64,000 nt of DNA from Hydractinia symbiolongicarpus (GCF_029227915.1 NC_079886.1:21552501-21616500); one strand, 5' to 3'. Positions 48,508 to 61,700 are shown, counted from the first letter of the stretch. Numbers and translations: made by a program. The notes: generated from the letters alone by a model not told the origin.

Positions 48508-50539
48508 CCGTATTTTCCGGTATTAACCCGCACATTGTATAACCCGCACATCGTATAACCCTCAGTTCAGCTTTTTTTAGGGAGTTATAAACTAGATGCT
48601 ATCAGATAGCCCACACCTTTGCATAACCTGCATAGTGCAGGCCATTCCTTGATACGAGTGCGATGACACGCGCACTCGCCCGCACACTCGTAAAAAGATT
48701 TACAAGTGCTTTTTTTCGCACTGGTGATTTTTTTCTTTTTCTAAAATATTATAGAGTGATGAAAAAAGCTATTACGCTGATTACATAACATTCATTTCTT
48801 CTTGATTGATTTGTTTAAAAAGTATAGAGAACATTAAAGTCGGCCCCTTTTCTTCATGCTGACACTCTTATGCTCAGCATAACACTGGGACTGGAACGAA
48901 AGACATAAGACCATTTGAAACTATTCCACAAGTCAGTCCTACCTTCATCGTCACAGAGGATATACTGCGAGAAGAGTGTGCACCCATGCAAGTTGAATAT
49001 AACCAGAACATGGGAGAGGTTAGGTGTCCTGTACCTTAATACAGCTTTCAGATGAATGTTTTCATGATGTAATACCAAAGAAAAAACATGTTGAATAAAG
49101 TTTAAAAAATCTTTTTAAAAGGGGAAGGAGAAATCAAAAATGTTTAGAAATATATCTAATGCCAAAAACATATAGCAAATCTGCCAACACACCATTGCAC
49201 TTGTGGTTAATATGTTTTACAATCAACATTCATCTCTATACAGCTTAAATAACATAATGTTGCGGTAAACAAAAAATAGTTAAGTGTGAATCACACTTGC
49301 AAATATTCAGATCGCACTTGTAAATTTTGCTTACGAGTGCGATTTTTCGCACACCATAGCAATCATAATTTTTTTAGGGGGTGATTTTTGTAGCTCTGGC
49401 ATAGTTTTATTCAAGAAATGGCCTGATAGTGTTAAGAAAAAAATTCAGCGTATTTTTACTTACCCTAATAATTTTAAAAACATGTCCGTGTATTCCATGT
49501 CATTTTTTTTCATCTTGGAGACAAGTGGGGGACGTTTAAACTCGTGAACCCCAGAGACAAGAACCGAGTGTCTGAACTAGGGACTCTCTCAGTCTTAACT
49601 TCCTTGCCTCCGATTGCCGAAATAATAATGAATCTTCTGCTTATGCCGACAGTACTGAATCAGACAATGCTATTTTCTTTTTATTTGTAGACATTAGTTT
49701 CAGCCTATAATAACTCTTGCTTCCTGTGATTAAACAAACAAACAAACAAACAAAACACACATCAGGTTATAAACCTAAAGTAAAATCTCTGTTTTTTATA
49801 TATATTTAAGTTTTTTGGCATAAAAATAAACAACATAATAATTATCACAGATTGTCTGTAACAGCGATGCACGCAACGTTCTTTTCTAATGTTTATATAA
49901 TTTTGTTATCCATTCATATCTCAGCAATCACAGTGTGGAAAGTTCTTTTCTAATGTTATATAATTTTGTTATCGATTTATATCTCAGCAATCACAGTGTG
50001 GATGATAAAATGAATGGGCCAATGAGGAGGAGATAGTTACGTGTGTCTCATTAATTGTATTTTATATTTATTTTTCATATTTTAGTGGCCACCTGTTGCT
50101 TGAAGCTGCTGTATTGCTCTATTACCAGAAGCAAATCATTTCAATGTGCTCAATGTGATTGCAAAGATAATGGATTAGAATTACATTCAACACAACAGAA
50201 AAATGATCTCCAGAATTGTGTTTCAGAGAGAGCTCGTAATATTAGCATTGGCAAGCAATAGAAAGTTAAAGCAATTTCACTATGTGAAAAAAATTAAATC
50301 ACTTAGTTGAAGTAAGATTACGTAGATATAGGATCGCGCATGCACTTATATTAATGTACGCATTTTACCCTGTTGGTATATACTATTTTCTTCATTAAAT
50401 GTATAAACTTTAAATTTCACAACAAATGACAGAAAATATAAAATTTATCACATAACCCGCACCACATTATAACCCACACCAACGGTGGAAGTTGTAAAAA
50501 TTAACTTATAACTCGCGGGTTATATAATGGAAAATATGG
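48508..50539. mobile_element. About 2-kb TIR element, CCGTATTTTCC...AACCCGC ends
   Basis: Imperfect terminal inverted repeats of about 27 bp: left CCGTATTTTCCGGTATTAAC, right (reversed) CCATATTTTCCATTATATAA, each followed by CCCGC and flanked by TA. Subterminal AACCCGCACA motifs repeat at both ends. The interior carries a second inverted pair of GCACTCG/CGAGTGCG motifs (48656-48720 and 49300-49350). No intact transposase; a 74-codon frame at 48854-49078 (minus) is not recognisable. Confidence 0.7.
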
Positions 50540-53500
50540 TAAGCAAATTTCTTCTAAGCATGAAATCTTTACACTAATTTTTGAGACATTTAATAAAACA
50601 GACGTAATTTTCAATAATTTTTAAAACTAAAAACAACACTTGGGTCCAACAGAAAACCAATGACTTCGAAATGAAATTTCATTTTTACAAATCAGAACAA
50701 AAAAAAATTCAGAGTCCATTTCCAATTTGACTATTAAAAGTAAAAAAAATACCATTGTTTTTATTCTCAATAAGCAAAGCTATACAACACTGAAACTCTG
50801 GAAGCTTTCTTTAAAAGATAACAAAACTGGTCTATAACAACCTTTGAAATCTTAATGCGATGGAGTTTCATTTGCTGCTTATGGGCAATCCATGACAAAT
50901 TAATAATAATGCTTAATGACCTGTAGAGTAAAAAAGAGGAATTAAAAAAAAACATCTACCATAAAAGATTCGACTACTTTTTGAGAAAATTCCTTTAGCG
51001 CAGTTCGCAAATAATTATTTTAACTTTTCAGGGGACAATTCCAGGACATCTTTAACTTTTTATCAAAATTCCAGGATTTTTCTGGAATTTCCAAGACTGT
51101 GTTTAAATTCATGTTAACACTCAGCAGTTGCTGACATGGATGTCAGCGCATTAACAACGCAGATAAGCGCATTAACAAGGCAGATAAGCACATGGCATTC
51201 CATGTTGGCAATTTCTTGCTAATTAAATTTTTGAGAAATGAATTTGAAACAATGCTATTACAAGGTTTACAACAATCTTTACTGCACTATAAACAAGGTG
51301 TTATGACATGAATAAAATTAACCTTGTTGTAGTTTTTCTCTCTTAGTAAAAATAATAATTCCTTATCAATTAACTGTCAATTCTAACTCATCTAATGCAT
51401 GGCAAAATGATGGAAAACTAGTTAAGGGAAAATGAAATAATGTGTATTCTCTTTGACTCTGTATTTTTCTCTTTTAATAGTTAATGTGAATTTGGATGCC
51501 TTATTTATGAACCAAAGAAAATGCAGTTATAATTTTTATTTTTTTGAAACCCTTTTTATATGTAGAAAAACTATAAACGAAAATTAAATTCCAGCAGTTA
51601 AAGCTAATTTTGATTTGAAGTGTGCAAAAAAATGTTTCATTGTAATATTGTGAAAATTAATCACAGGTAATTTTTTTTCCAAGGCTTAGAAATTTTGATA
51701 ACCAGAGATCAAGATACAAATTAAATTTTACAGCTTATGTTATCACTGTTGTTGGTCCATCATAAAAAAGATAAAATATTCCATAAGAACTTATAATCTA
51801 CAAAGGTCAAATTATGTTCCATTTGTTACACTTTTTATGTTGCAGTATGACAAAATGGTAAAGTTTCTTAAAATAATATTTACAATAATTTTAATTATAC
51901 AGAGGGAAATTAATATTAATTAATATACTTTAGTATTTTTAACAAGAACTTAATTTCCCACATGTGATTATAAAGTGTTTTTAATAATGTAGTAGAAGCA
52001 GAAATTGTTTGTCAATTGAATTTTCCCTTGAGGGTTTTTAATAATGATATGCTTTGTACACTACCATCTCAGAAAGAAAATATATATATATATTATGTTT
52101 TTTCTATTTTACATTTTAGGCGTGGCAGTGGGGATCACACACGGCTCAATGAATTATGGTGAAACTACTAACACTTTACATAGCTATAAATTGACAAATT
52201 ACTGCCAAGTGAATGCACAAAAGTATACAGCAAGTGCTATGTATTGTCATGCTAATAAATCCACTTTTTCCATCTGTAGCTATAAAACAATCTATCGTAT
52301 TTTCCATGAAAATCCTAGCTAGTAATAGATACAGCCCCCCAGCAACAAGGTTTTAATACATTTCAAATGCAAACCAGTAAAAAAAATAGAACCCACAGAC
52401 TGGTAACCGTGTGTGACTTTCCTGGAGAATTTGGTGTCTGTAGACCCTGTTTCCTAAGTACATAAGATACCAACTACAACTCATGCTTTATTTATACTAG
52501 ACTAGTTATAGCAGGTAGCTAAATAAAATTACAAATAGATATAGCTAATTAATATTGCATTAGGGAGGGTGGGTTTCTTAGCTAGCTATCCATCCAATCA
52601 ACAAAACTTGTTAGCCAGCTAGCTGGCTACAGTCAGGAAAATCCAAATCAAAAAACGTAAAAACAAATGCCAGTATCATTACCTCCATTCATCTAGCTTC
52701 CATTGCTATCTGGACATGACTTTAAAACCGCCTTTTAATTTGTTGTCTCTAGAGCCATCATTGACATATTTTACAAGCTTGTTTAGTGATCTTTGATTTA
52801 CGGTGTCATTTTTGTGAATGCCAATTGAAAGAATAGGACACGTGCTCTGTTAGTTTTACTTTTGTCAAAACGTATTAACCACGTGATATTTATTTTGTCA
52901 TTTAATACTCCCATAGTGAAATCGTCAGTACGTCACTAAATAGAACACTTTATAAATTGGAGGTTGTAATGTAATGTTTACAAATTGTTTTCCGGGTGCG
53001 GTTTCCCCGATTTTATCTGTAAACCAAAAGCTATTTCCCCGTTTTATTTACAGCGCAAAGTCCAGGAGAAGTCTTTTCGTACACGAGCCAAGTACTAACA
53101 ATAAACGCCCATCTAAATTAAACTTTCCTCTGAAATACTTTATTTCAGTACTACTTCAGACGATCCGCAATATAGAAAGAAGTCTATCAAACATCATTTT
53201 TCGCTTGTTTGCCGACCCGCATTTATTCTTTCAAAATTTGAATTTTTATCGCGTTTTTTGTAGTCGACAATGGATACCATAATTCTTTTTATTTTCCTTG
53301 GCAAAAGTTGTCAATTTGGTTGACGAACTCGTTTCCAGGGCTTGTTAAATTAGCTTCCGTGCAATTATAAAAACCTAATCAACTAGCCTTGAGGTTTGGC
53401 CGATGGCGTTATAGAGAAGAAATAATGAATTTAGGTTGGTTGCAAAAATAATTGGATGAAGTATTTACAACTCTTTCATTACTAATCTATACTAATTAGA

Positions 53501-53674
53501 GAGTGTACAACCTCTCTCTACAACCTCTTCTTCGCTTTTTCATTTTATAAGAAACCAAGAAAAGGGTCTAGTTATCGCAAATTCGGTTAAAAAAGAAACC
53601 CCTACCTAAATTGCAAAACCCAACTTCGACCTCGAGAAATTTCTTTTCCAAGATTCTCAGAACAAGAAAAAGAG

Positions 53675-53791
53675 CTCGTGAAAATCCACGGGTTTGCCCG
53701 CTTTCTTAAAACCGCATAGCGTGCTTGTCGCTACTCTCGGTACCATTTTGCGTGACAGACGGACAGACGTATACGGGTATCATAATATAGA
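53675..53791 (-). mobile_element. Helitron-like copy (minus orientation)
   Basis: On the minus strand begins A|TCTATATTATGATACCCG and continues CGTATACGTCTGTCCGTC and GTCACGCAAAATGGTACC, as in the 10.62-kb mini-Helitron. It has extra interior sequence before the CCCGTGGATTTTCACG hairpin. The 3' CTAG terminus is not evident right after the hairpin, so this copy is truncated or longer than marked. Confidence 0.55.
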
Positions 53792-53820
53792 TATAATATT
53801 GATAACAAAAGGGTGGGTGG

Positions 53821-53891
53821 CAACCTCAACCAGGGCTTTTATTTCTCTTTTTTTCGCTATCGAAGAGAAAAAAGCCCTGGGATCGAGGTTG
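53821..53891. repeat. Perfect-arm palindrome, AAAGCCCTGGGATCGAGGTTGG type
   Basis: CAACCTCAACCAGGGCTTTT pairs with AAAAGCCCTGG and GAGGTTGG around a loop rich in TCTCTTTTT/AAAAAGAG, forming a hairpin of about 70 nt. Half of it recurs at 12945-12962. Confidence 0.75.
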
Positions 53892-54341
53892 GGGTGGGTG
53901 GGAGAGCGATCATTTGAGTTGAAGGTAAACAAGCCATGGTCACGTCTATAAAATTATTTCCGGGAGTTTTCAACACTACGAGAAAATTAGGATAGGAGAT
54001 TTTTTCACCTAAATTACGCACTGCAAAAAGATTGGAAGGCTGTTATTAAAATTTGAAGCATTACCATGGCAACAAACAAACGAATTGCTTCGTAGGATTC
54101 GCAGTCTCCACGATTACTGCATTTGCTTTTCCACATAAATTATTTCTACAAAAAATTGACGTATATACAACACGATATAAAAAACATGTGAAAATGTGTA
54201 CAAAAAAATACACAGTTAAAAAACAAATAAATAAGCAAATTCATTAAAATATATAATCAAATATTTTTTGCAAATTTAGTGAGTAATTTAAGCAAGAGAA
54301 TACAATGAATTCTCATCCAGCGAGAACAAATAGTAAAAAAA

Positions 54342-54500
54342 CTAGCCGTATGCCCGTGGATATCCACGCAATTAAGCTATTGAGAAAATCTACGGGCTTT
54401 ACCCGCCGCAACTTGCAGTAAATCTTTGTCTTACAGAAAGTTTCTAGATATTTCCTGTTGAGCAACCCAACTGTTGTCACGCATACGCACAAATTATACT
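54342..54500 (-). mobile_element. Diverged Helitron-like copy
   Basis: The minus-strand 3' end shows the hairpin GTGGATATCCAC, then about 10 nt, then CTAG, followed by T. The interior contains a GTGACAAC...TTGCGGCGGGTAAAG-like segment related to the other copies. Its 5' end abuts the next copy and is not clear. Confidence 0.5.
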
Positions 54501-54508
54501 TTTACAAA

Positions 54509-54745
54509 CTAGTCGGTGGCCTGTAGAAAAATCCACGGATTTGCTTGTCATTTTTATATCGCATTATTGTGTGTCTCAGTACTTGCGGTACCATGTTGCG
54601 CAGAGACAGAATACAGTTATTAATAGACGTAACGCAAAAATCTTATTTTCGATTTTTCAAACAAAAAATGGTCCGTAGGATGGAGAACCTGTATACCTTC
54701 CTGACATACGCGTCACGAGTGCCGATTTTATTATAATATGTACAA
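54509..54745 (-). mobile_element. Diverged Helitron-like copy overlapping the synaptotagmin 3' end
   Basis: The minus-strand 3' end shows hairpin CCGTGGA...TCTACAGG, CCACCGA, CTAG, then T. Its 5' end has ATATTATAAT, as in the intact mini-Helitron start. It includes the likely synaptotagmin poly(A) signal. Confidence 0.5.
54727..54732 (-). terminator. Poly(A) signal AATAAA of the synaptotagmin-like gene
   Basis: AATAAA on the coding strand, 47 bp beyond the stop codon (54779-54781), within the ATATTATAATAAAATC start of a Helitron-like copy. Confidence 0.5.
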
Positions 54746-54778
54746 TTTTAAACAACACGAATGTATCGCCTTTTGACA

Positions 54779-57700
54779 TTAGTCTTCAACAGGTTCTATC
54801 GGTATAAGTCGGTGCCACCTTTGCACGGTCTCTGATGAACTTAACATATCTTTCCACTGTTCCGAACCTGATCCGACTGCGTTTTTACCGATAGTCAAAA
54901 TAGCAAACGTCCGATCTCTGCCCATGTCATTGTGATGTCTTAGCTTAACAGTTAGTGAAACATGTTCAACTAGGTGCCTGGGTACGTCGAAAACTAACGT
55001 TTTATTAAAGACCGGATTCGTTTCGTGCTTCACAACACCTGTTCGTAACTTTTTTAAAGGTCGCCCAAAATGTTTCATTGAAACAGATACATACGGATGA
55101 TCTAGATAAAAAGGAAGATATCTGAATTAAAATGACAAATGGCAAATATAATTTTACAGTGTAAAATGAAATTTTTACATTGTTATTGCCGCACGAGAGA
55201 CAAAACATGCAGCAGATGCAAATGCATGAAATAGTAATATCGGGAAAACTTTATGTCAACATATTTTGTGCATAAGCAATATCTGCTTGTGTCAACAATA
55301 ACATTACGGTATAGATTGACGTTTAACAACATTTTAATGGCGGCATACGTCACAATGTAAATGCGGATGAATACGTTTAATATTGCGTCAAATATTATAT
55401 AATTGTGTATATCTTTTTTAGACAAAATTTATATTTTTACGTTAAGGTTCTGCCTGTTGGAAATTTACGTTATTGGAACGTGACTGGTTCTAGAAAATTT
55501 TAAAAATAGGGAGAAAAAAACATTAAGAAAATAAAGACACGAATCTTTCAATAAAACTTGTTTAAAATAAAGTCATCAATTTCCGGTATTCCTGTGTATT
55601 CTTTGGAGTGTTCGTCGCATAAGAAAAACACTGCACAGTAAAAAAGTAGCTATCAATTTAAGAGGTTTTATATAAGCAGATATTCTGTTAAAAACGACAG
55701 GAAACAATACTACGGCTAAAATCCAGTCAGAAATAAGCACAGCTTGTTTAACTTTGATCTTCATTAAGAAAAGATTGTGGAATTCTTCCATTTTAGAGAT
55801 TTTCTCCAACTAAACATTCTCGCAACTCTTAACAAATTGAATATTCGTTAATTTACAAAAAAACTCACCAAGTTTTCCCTTTCTATCAACAAGAAGCAGG
55901 TTTCTTGCTTTATTTACTGTCACTGTAAGTCGTTCAGCAATTTTTAAATAATTCACGCTCAATAATAACAACATGGCTGTTTTGTCTAAATCCATCTCCA
56001 TCGGATACTCCCGATATTTTCCATCTAATCTATCGGATGGCTGTAAGGCATCCTGAAAAGAAGAACAAAAAAGTTCAAAATATTGAGCATTAGAAATAAA
56101 CCATTCTGGTTACCATCGAAACCGCCACCAGAAATCGTAAAATGTGTTTTTTCGTCAGAGCGTTCTTTAGAAAATCTTTATTTTCGCCAAAGCTCGGGTA
56201 AGTCAAAAGCTTTTTTGTTTTCACAATTTATAACAAAGAACCAACGATATGATGTCTTTTGGTCGTTAATAGTAGTATTTATAAACGCTGAAACTTCATA
56301 TATCTAAAGGATTTTTTGTTCGAGATTCATTTCTTCAGCTTTTGGTCCCACCAGTGTATGATGGGAAGTTCATCAATTTTATCATTTCTTCATGCAATAG
56401 ACGGCACCATGTTTTTATAAGAAACATATATATGCATGACCCCCTGTTTTTTTATTGTAAAAACGGTTTTTAGCAAGAGTCTGTCGGTTTATCAATATAA
56501 ATGTTTAGGTTTCCCAATATTTTATGAAATTAGCATTTAACCTCATTATCAAAAAACACATAATCATTACCTTGTCAATCTTTTTCCACAAAGCAAATTC
56601 CTTTCCAGCTATAAAAGCATCATGATCTACACTGTCTAACCTGAAAAACACGGTACCGATAGGTTCATGAGATAACTGTTGACTAAAGTCTAACACGGTG
56701 AAATGGACAGTTTGACCACGGATCTCATATGGAGGAACTTCGAATTCGAAAAGCTGATTAAATGTCGGGTTTTGTGTTTTCTGATGCACCTCAGAATGCA
56801 TCCTGCGTTTGTAGAACGGAGCTACTTGCAGGTCAACAAAAGGATCACAGCGTTCACCATTTCTTCTCATGGGTAGACCTTCAGCTTTGATCACGATGAC
56901 GATTAGAATAGCTCTGAAATAAAACGTAAATATTGAACGCTTAAGTCGCGTCTATAATAGGTTTTGATGACGACGAAATTCCATGTACATTACACAACAA
57001 CACACTTTTTGCACTTATAAACAAATATCACCTTTGCTTGCACCACAAGTTTTTTTATTAACACTTTTTTTTTATTAAAAGTTTTTAACTTTACCCTGGA
57101 TGTTTTTAATTGTATACCGCAAAAATATTTTTTAAGCCCTTAAAGCCCTAACTTAGCCTTACGTTTCTTGAAATCATGTTTCTTATAAAATGTGCAAGTA
57201 ACAAAGGCGCTACACACTTCAGCTTTAGCAAAGACAGGAGCCAGCCACTTGTGAGATAATGGTCACATAAGTTTATAACTTACTTGTCTTGTTTGTACTG
57301 TATGGAAAAATGAAGCATGCCTCGATTACCCCCGTCACTAGCAAGTCGACGAGATAGGTCGCGTTTAGAAGAGTTAAGTGTGTTATTTCTACGAAGAGAA
57401 CCAGACGAGTGTTTCTTCATATCACCATCAAATACCTGCAACAAGAAATAGTTGAAAAAGTGCCCAAATCTTTAAATGCTGCAACTAAGTAAAATATTAT
57501 TTGGGTTTTTATTACATGACCCCCCCCACTCAGGAGAACATACTTTCTAAAAGCTCCAAATATAAGTAAAGGCAGTAAGAAAAAGTCATAGTAAGATTTA
57601 AAAAAGACTAGCATATGTTGGTCATGAAGTTAAAAATTAATAAGTTTCTCTGAGCTCATGGAGACCTGGAGATCATCGAGACCTGGACATCATCGAGACC

Positions 57701-58795
57701 TGGACATCATCGAGACCTGGAGAGCATCGAGACCTGGAGATCATAGAAACCTAGACGTCATCGAGACTTGAACGTGCTTCATGTATTTCATTGATACTAT
57801 CAACAACAACAACGTACAAGCAAAAGAACGATTTATCCTTATTATAATCCTTCAAATATAGAAGATAGAAAGCATAGAATTTGCTTTGTTAATCTCATCT
57901 TTTTAACGAAAGATTATACATTTTAATAAAGCGAATTAGAAAGAATCCCTGGGCAATCAATATTTATTTTTGCAGATCAATTTCACTGCTGGGTGCATTA
58001 CTGCCTGCAATAGTTATAAACACCAAATATAACATTGATTAAAGTGCCTGGCATCTTAAACTGGATAAATTTGCAATTTGCACCATACCTCATGATCAGC
58101 CGCTTGTAAATATGATGTATCATGTGCTTTAGAGTATATCTCCCGATCTAAAGTAGATTGCAGTCTACTTGTTTTTCTAATAGGAGTAGGTGACGGTTGC
58201 ACGATGGAGTTATAAACTTCAGGAACCCAGAATCTTGTGTCGTTTAAAATAGGAGTCTAAAACAGGATGTTTTCTTTCATCAAATGTAATGAATGATAAC
58301 ACACTGTTGAACCACTTAACATGCATATATATAAGGGCCTAATAATGATATGTCTTACGAAAAGAATATTTTAAAACTATTAACTTCTTTCATATCGAAT
58401 TTTTATACTAGACACTAAATCAAGGGTAAGGGCTTAATTCTTTAAGCAAAATGGTATGAGCTTATTTGAGTGGGTGGTTAATTGGTGTGCAAAATGTTTT
58501 AATAGTGCATGCTATAGAACAACATGTGCAGATCAAGTCTAAAATGACCGAAAATAAATATTACCATATTGGCTTGTTGTCGGTGCAAGCTGTCACTACT
58601 ACTCCCGCTCGAATTCTTTGGTGCTTTACTTAATTTTCTTAAACTACGTGTCATCATTTCAAGAGGGGCTTTATAGTTGAGGCTCTCCTTTCTCTTCTTA
58701 TAAAAGAGAAATAACACAACCCCAAGTATGGCCAGCATCACTGCCAGTAAAGAACCCAACACCAGTGGGATGGCTTGGGTCGATGATGATGCCAT
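54779..58795 (-). CDS. Synaptotagmin-family protein (TM, C2A, C2B), 466 aa
   Basis: Exons: 58795-58565, 58256-58089, 57435-57284, 56913-56571, 56052-55869, 55101-54779 (TAA); all phases fit. A short luminal N-terminus, a single TM (about 8-32, IPLVLGSLLAVMLAILGVV) and KKRK stop-transfer are followed by a Ser/Arg-rich linker (34-170) with SLRRNNTLNSS. C2A (about 172-298) has RNGERCDPFV in loop 1, where the first Asp is missing, and LDFSQQLSHEPIG in loop 3. C2B (about 316-466) keeps DRKGKLDHPYV but has LRHHNDMGRDR in loop 3 without the acidic pair, and ends with the typical RWHRLIP. The domain set is synaptotagmin; ligand losses suggest a Ca2+-independent isoform (as in vertebrate Syt12/17-type). 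Isoform not assignable from memory. Role inferred: vesicle docking or trafficking. Confidence 0.9.
57661..57775 (-). repeat. 17-bp minisatellite GAGACCTGGAGATCATC
   Basis: About seven tandem copies, regular 17-bp spacing, in the intron between the linker exons 58256-58089 and 57435-57284 of the synaptotagmin-like gene. Left copies are near identical; the right end decays. Confidence 0.9.
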
Positions 58796-61700
58796 CTAAA
58801 AGTACAGAAAAAACAATCAAATATGAGTATGATTATTATTGTTATATATACATAGTAATAAAAAAACCTTTGTTAATTTACATATAAATTGGCTTTAATT
58901 TCAAGTTACGATAATTTTTTCTGGAAATTCTTAAAATTCTTTCGAAGTAAATACCCCATCTATTAATATTGATAGTCTACATAATAAAACACAAAGTCTG
59001 TGTTTATGACTTTTGCAAAGTGGTTTATATTTTTACAGTGTTTTTGGGCAATGTCTATAAAAAGTTACCTACTGTTGTGTCATGTACACAATTTTTCGTA
59101 AACAATAGAAAGACGTCAAAGGAATTATGTAGATCAGCAAAGACATTCACTTGTAACTTTAATTTTAAAATGAAAATATGAACAAAATTATTTTTTCCTC
59201 ATCTTTTAAGGTAGTACACCATGAAAAAACAATTTTGTTTTTAATTTCAGTTTAAATCAATACCTTTAACATAAAATGACTTCTGACAATGAAAAACGGC
59301 GCAAAAAAGTTTTTTAAAAAATTGCCTTGACCATCCCAGATTTTAGGCCTCCCAAAGGCACAAAAATATGGTAATTTTAAAACACGATTTCTAAACTCTC
59401 TATGGTCCCTTTGACTTGATACTTTGCCAAAAGATTCTAAATATTCATAAAATTCATTTGTCATAGGAGTTTTATATTTGCCCTGTTTATTCAAATTTTA
59501 TACTAGGGCGTTACTAGGGACAAAAACGTCCACCTAGCTATATATATTCAATCTTTTACCCATTTTTAGGTGGTAACCCTCATAATACATTTACCATAAA
59601 ATTTTTCACATGTCTAAGGTGAAAATAATATTTTTTAATTTTTAAGAAAAAACTAATTATTATATGTGGTTCTCTGTTAGCTGATAAGTTTATTCACTCT
59701 CTTCAAAGTTCCCATATATATCACACAAAACACAAAACACAACACAGCAAAGAAATGACAACCATGCTCTATAAAAATTATGACAACATTTTTCCTGAAA
59801 ATAAAATTTTTGTGACAAAAAAGTCATACCCGTGTTTTGATGAGAAATCCAGCTTCCAATGTTATTTTTTATCACTATTGTTTTTTATATATCTAAACAT
59901 GCATAGTAAATAAACAAATAAGAAATACAAAATTGCTTTAACTACCACCCCTGTTTTTTGAAGTGTTCAGGTAAAAATCAGGGGGGAGAGAAATTATTTT
60001 GCTGCCGAAACATGAAACAAGGTTTACATAACATACTAAATTACATATTTGTTGAAAATATTGGAAAAGTTAACAATCAAGTTACATGAAGATAACATAT
60101 GAAGATAACAGAAGGCTATTTCCACTCCCCTTTTTGAAAGTTCTGATATTTTATACATGTCATTTTATAGAAATTTTAGAAATTAGAAATTTATGGCAAT
60201 AGGTATTCCATCTGATACATTCAATTCAATTGCCATCCAACTTCTTGCAGACAACTTAAGAAACACAATGAAATAGTTTAATAGGAAAAAATAGTATAAA
60301 AAAAATATATTCAATTCATTTATGAAAATATTTTCAAGATGACTTCTTCACTGTCTTGTGTTAGATTACGAAGAGACTTCTAAAGGATATCCAGGTAAGC
60401 CAAGAACTACTTGATTACAAAATTGGGATGCCATAGAATGAGATATTCCAAAAGATAGATTTGTTATCTAATACTGAACAAAATAAATAAAAAGTGGATA
60501 ATCTAAAAAATAGTATATAGCAAAAAATAGCATGCAGAAATAACTGTTAAAAGGGTCTCGTGAACATTAGAAGGTAAACAAAGCTGCAGAATATACACAT
60601 ATATATTTAAAACAAACTAATTACACAAACTCAAAAAAGGTGTTTATTGTCGGATAAATCTTCTGTCTGTAATTCAATCAACAAAATCAACAACAAACAG
60701 CTGCAACTCGTAATATATATACAAGTATGTTTGCACAAAATTAATAAAAATATAATATCTTATAAAAAAAGAAAGAAATATATCCTTCCTCAAAGGAAGC
60801 AGACATGTCCTGCTTTAAATTTAAGGACATAAAAATAATGACATGTCTGATATCTGTGGTTAGATGATTCATTTGAACAAAAAAAACATATTTTTTACTA
60901 TCAAGCATGATACATTCATTTGTGCATACTTATTTTATACTAGGGTTCATAGCTAACTTTTCTGAAATAAATTCCTGAATAATGTTTTCTAACATCGGTA
61001 TTGACTTTTCTGTATAAAACAATTTCTACACAAGAAAAATTTACAAGCCCTTTGTACAGAAAACGAGACAATTTAAAAGAAATGATATAAATCCAATCAC
61101 TTATAAAATAATGTGATCCAACATTTTAATAGCCACCAACAATAAGAATATAAAGCTAACATTACTAACATATCTAATGATTAGATTTCAGAATTCTATA
61201 CCGATCAACCAATTTAATAAAATATTACTACACGATCATTTAGTGAGACATTATTTCATGCTTTTATCTATGAAACAAAACTGTCAACACAAATAATCTT
61301 TCAAAGCATTTCAAACCTTATTAACATATAAAGTATAAAAATTCAGTCATAATGCAAACTAAATGAGACAACAATAAATGCTATAAGCTGAAAAAAAGCT
61401 TATATTAAACAAAACAATATAAAAGCCATAAACACTAATCCAGTTCACAATGGTGATTAGATATATTTTTTATTTAGGAAGCACTCAGGACTTATTTTAA
61501 AATATAGAGAAGTTTATAATTAAAAATGTACCATAATGACTACTTAATTGAGGAAAACAAACATTTCATGAATTAATTAGGGTGACGAAACTATGTACTG
61601 ATATCTGTCTGTGGATTCTAGTAAGTTTAAAAAGAATTTAGTCACAACAGTCAAAGGGGCGTAACTTATTGTCAAGAAATCATGTTACACAGTGTATCAG

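Larger units (their letters stand above)
46382..54778. other. 8.4-kb intergenic region between ARHGAP and synaptotagmin genes
   Basis: Contains the presumed ARHGAP promoter (just above 46381), a roughly 2-kb TIR element (48508-50539), a palindrome (53821-53891) and a cluster of Helitron-like copies (53675-54745). Open frames at 52044-52322 and 52974-53282 have no family features. Confidence 0.7.

Noticed and set aside
48854-49078. 74-codon minus frame inside a TIR element as transposase remnant
   Set aside because: No catalytic motif or similarity I can recognise; too short to call.
59252-59494. 80-codon minus frame upstream of the synaptotagmin-like gene
   Set aside because: No domain features and no splice sites in a compatible phase with exon 58795-58565.
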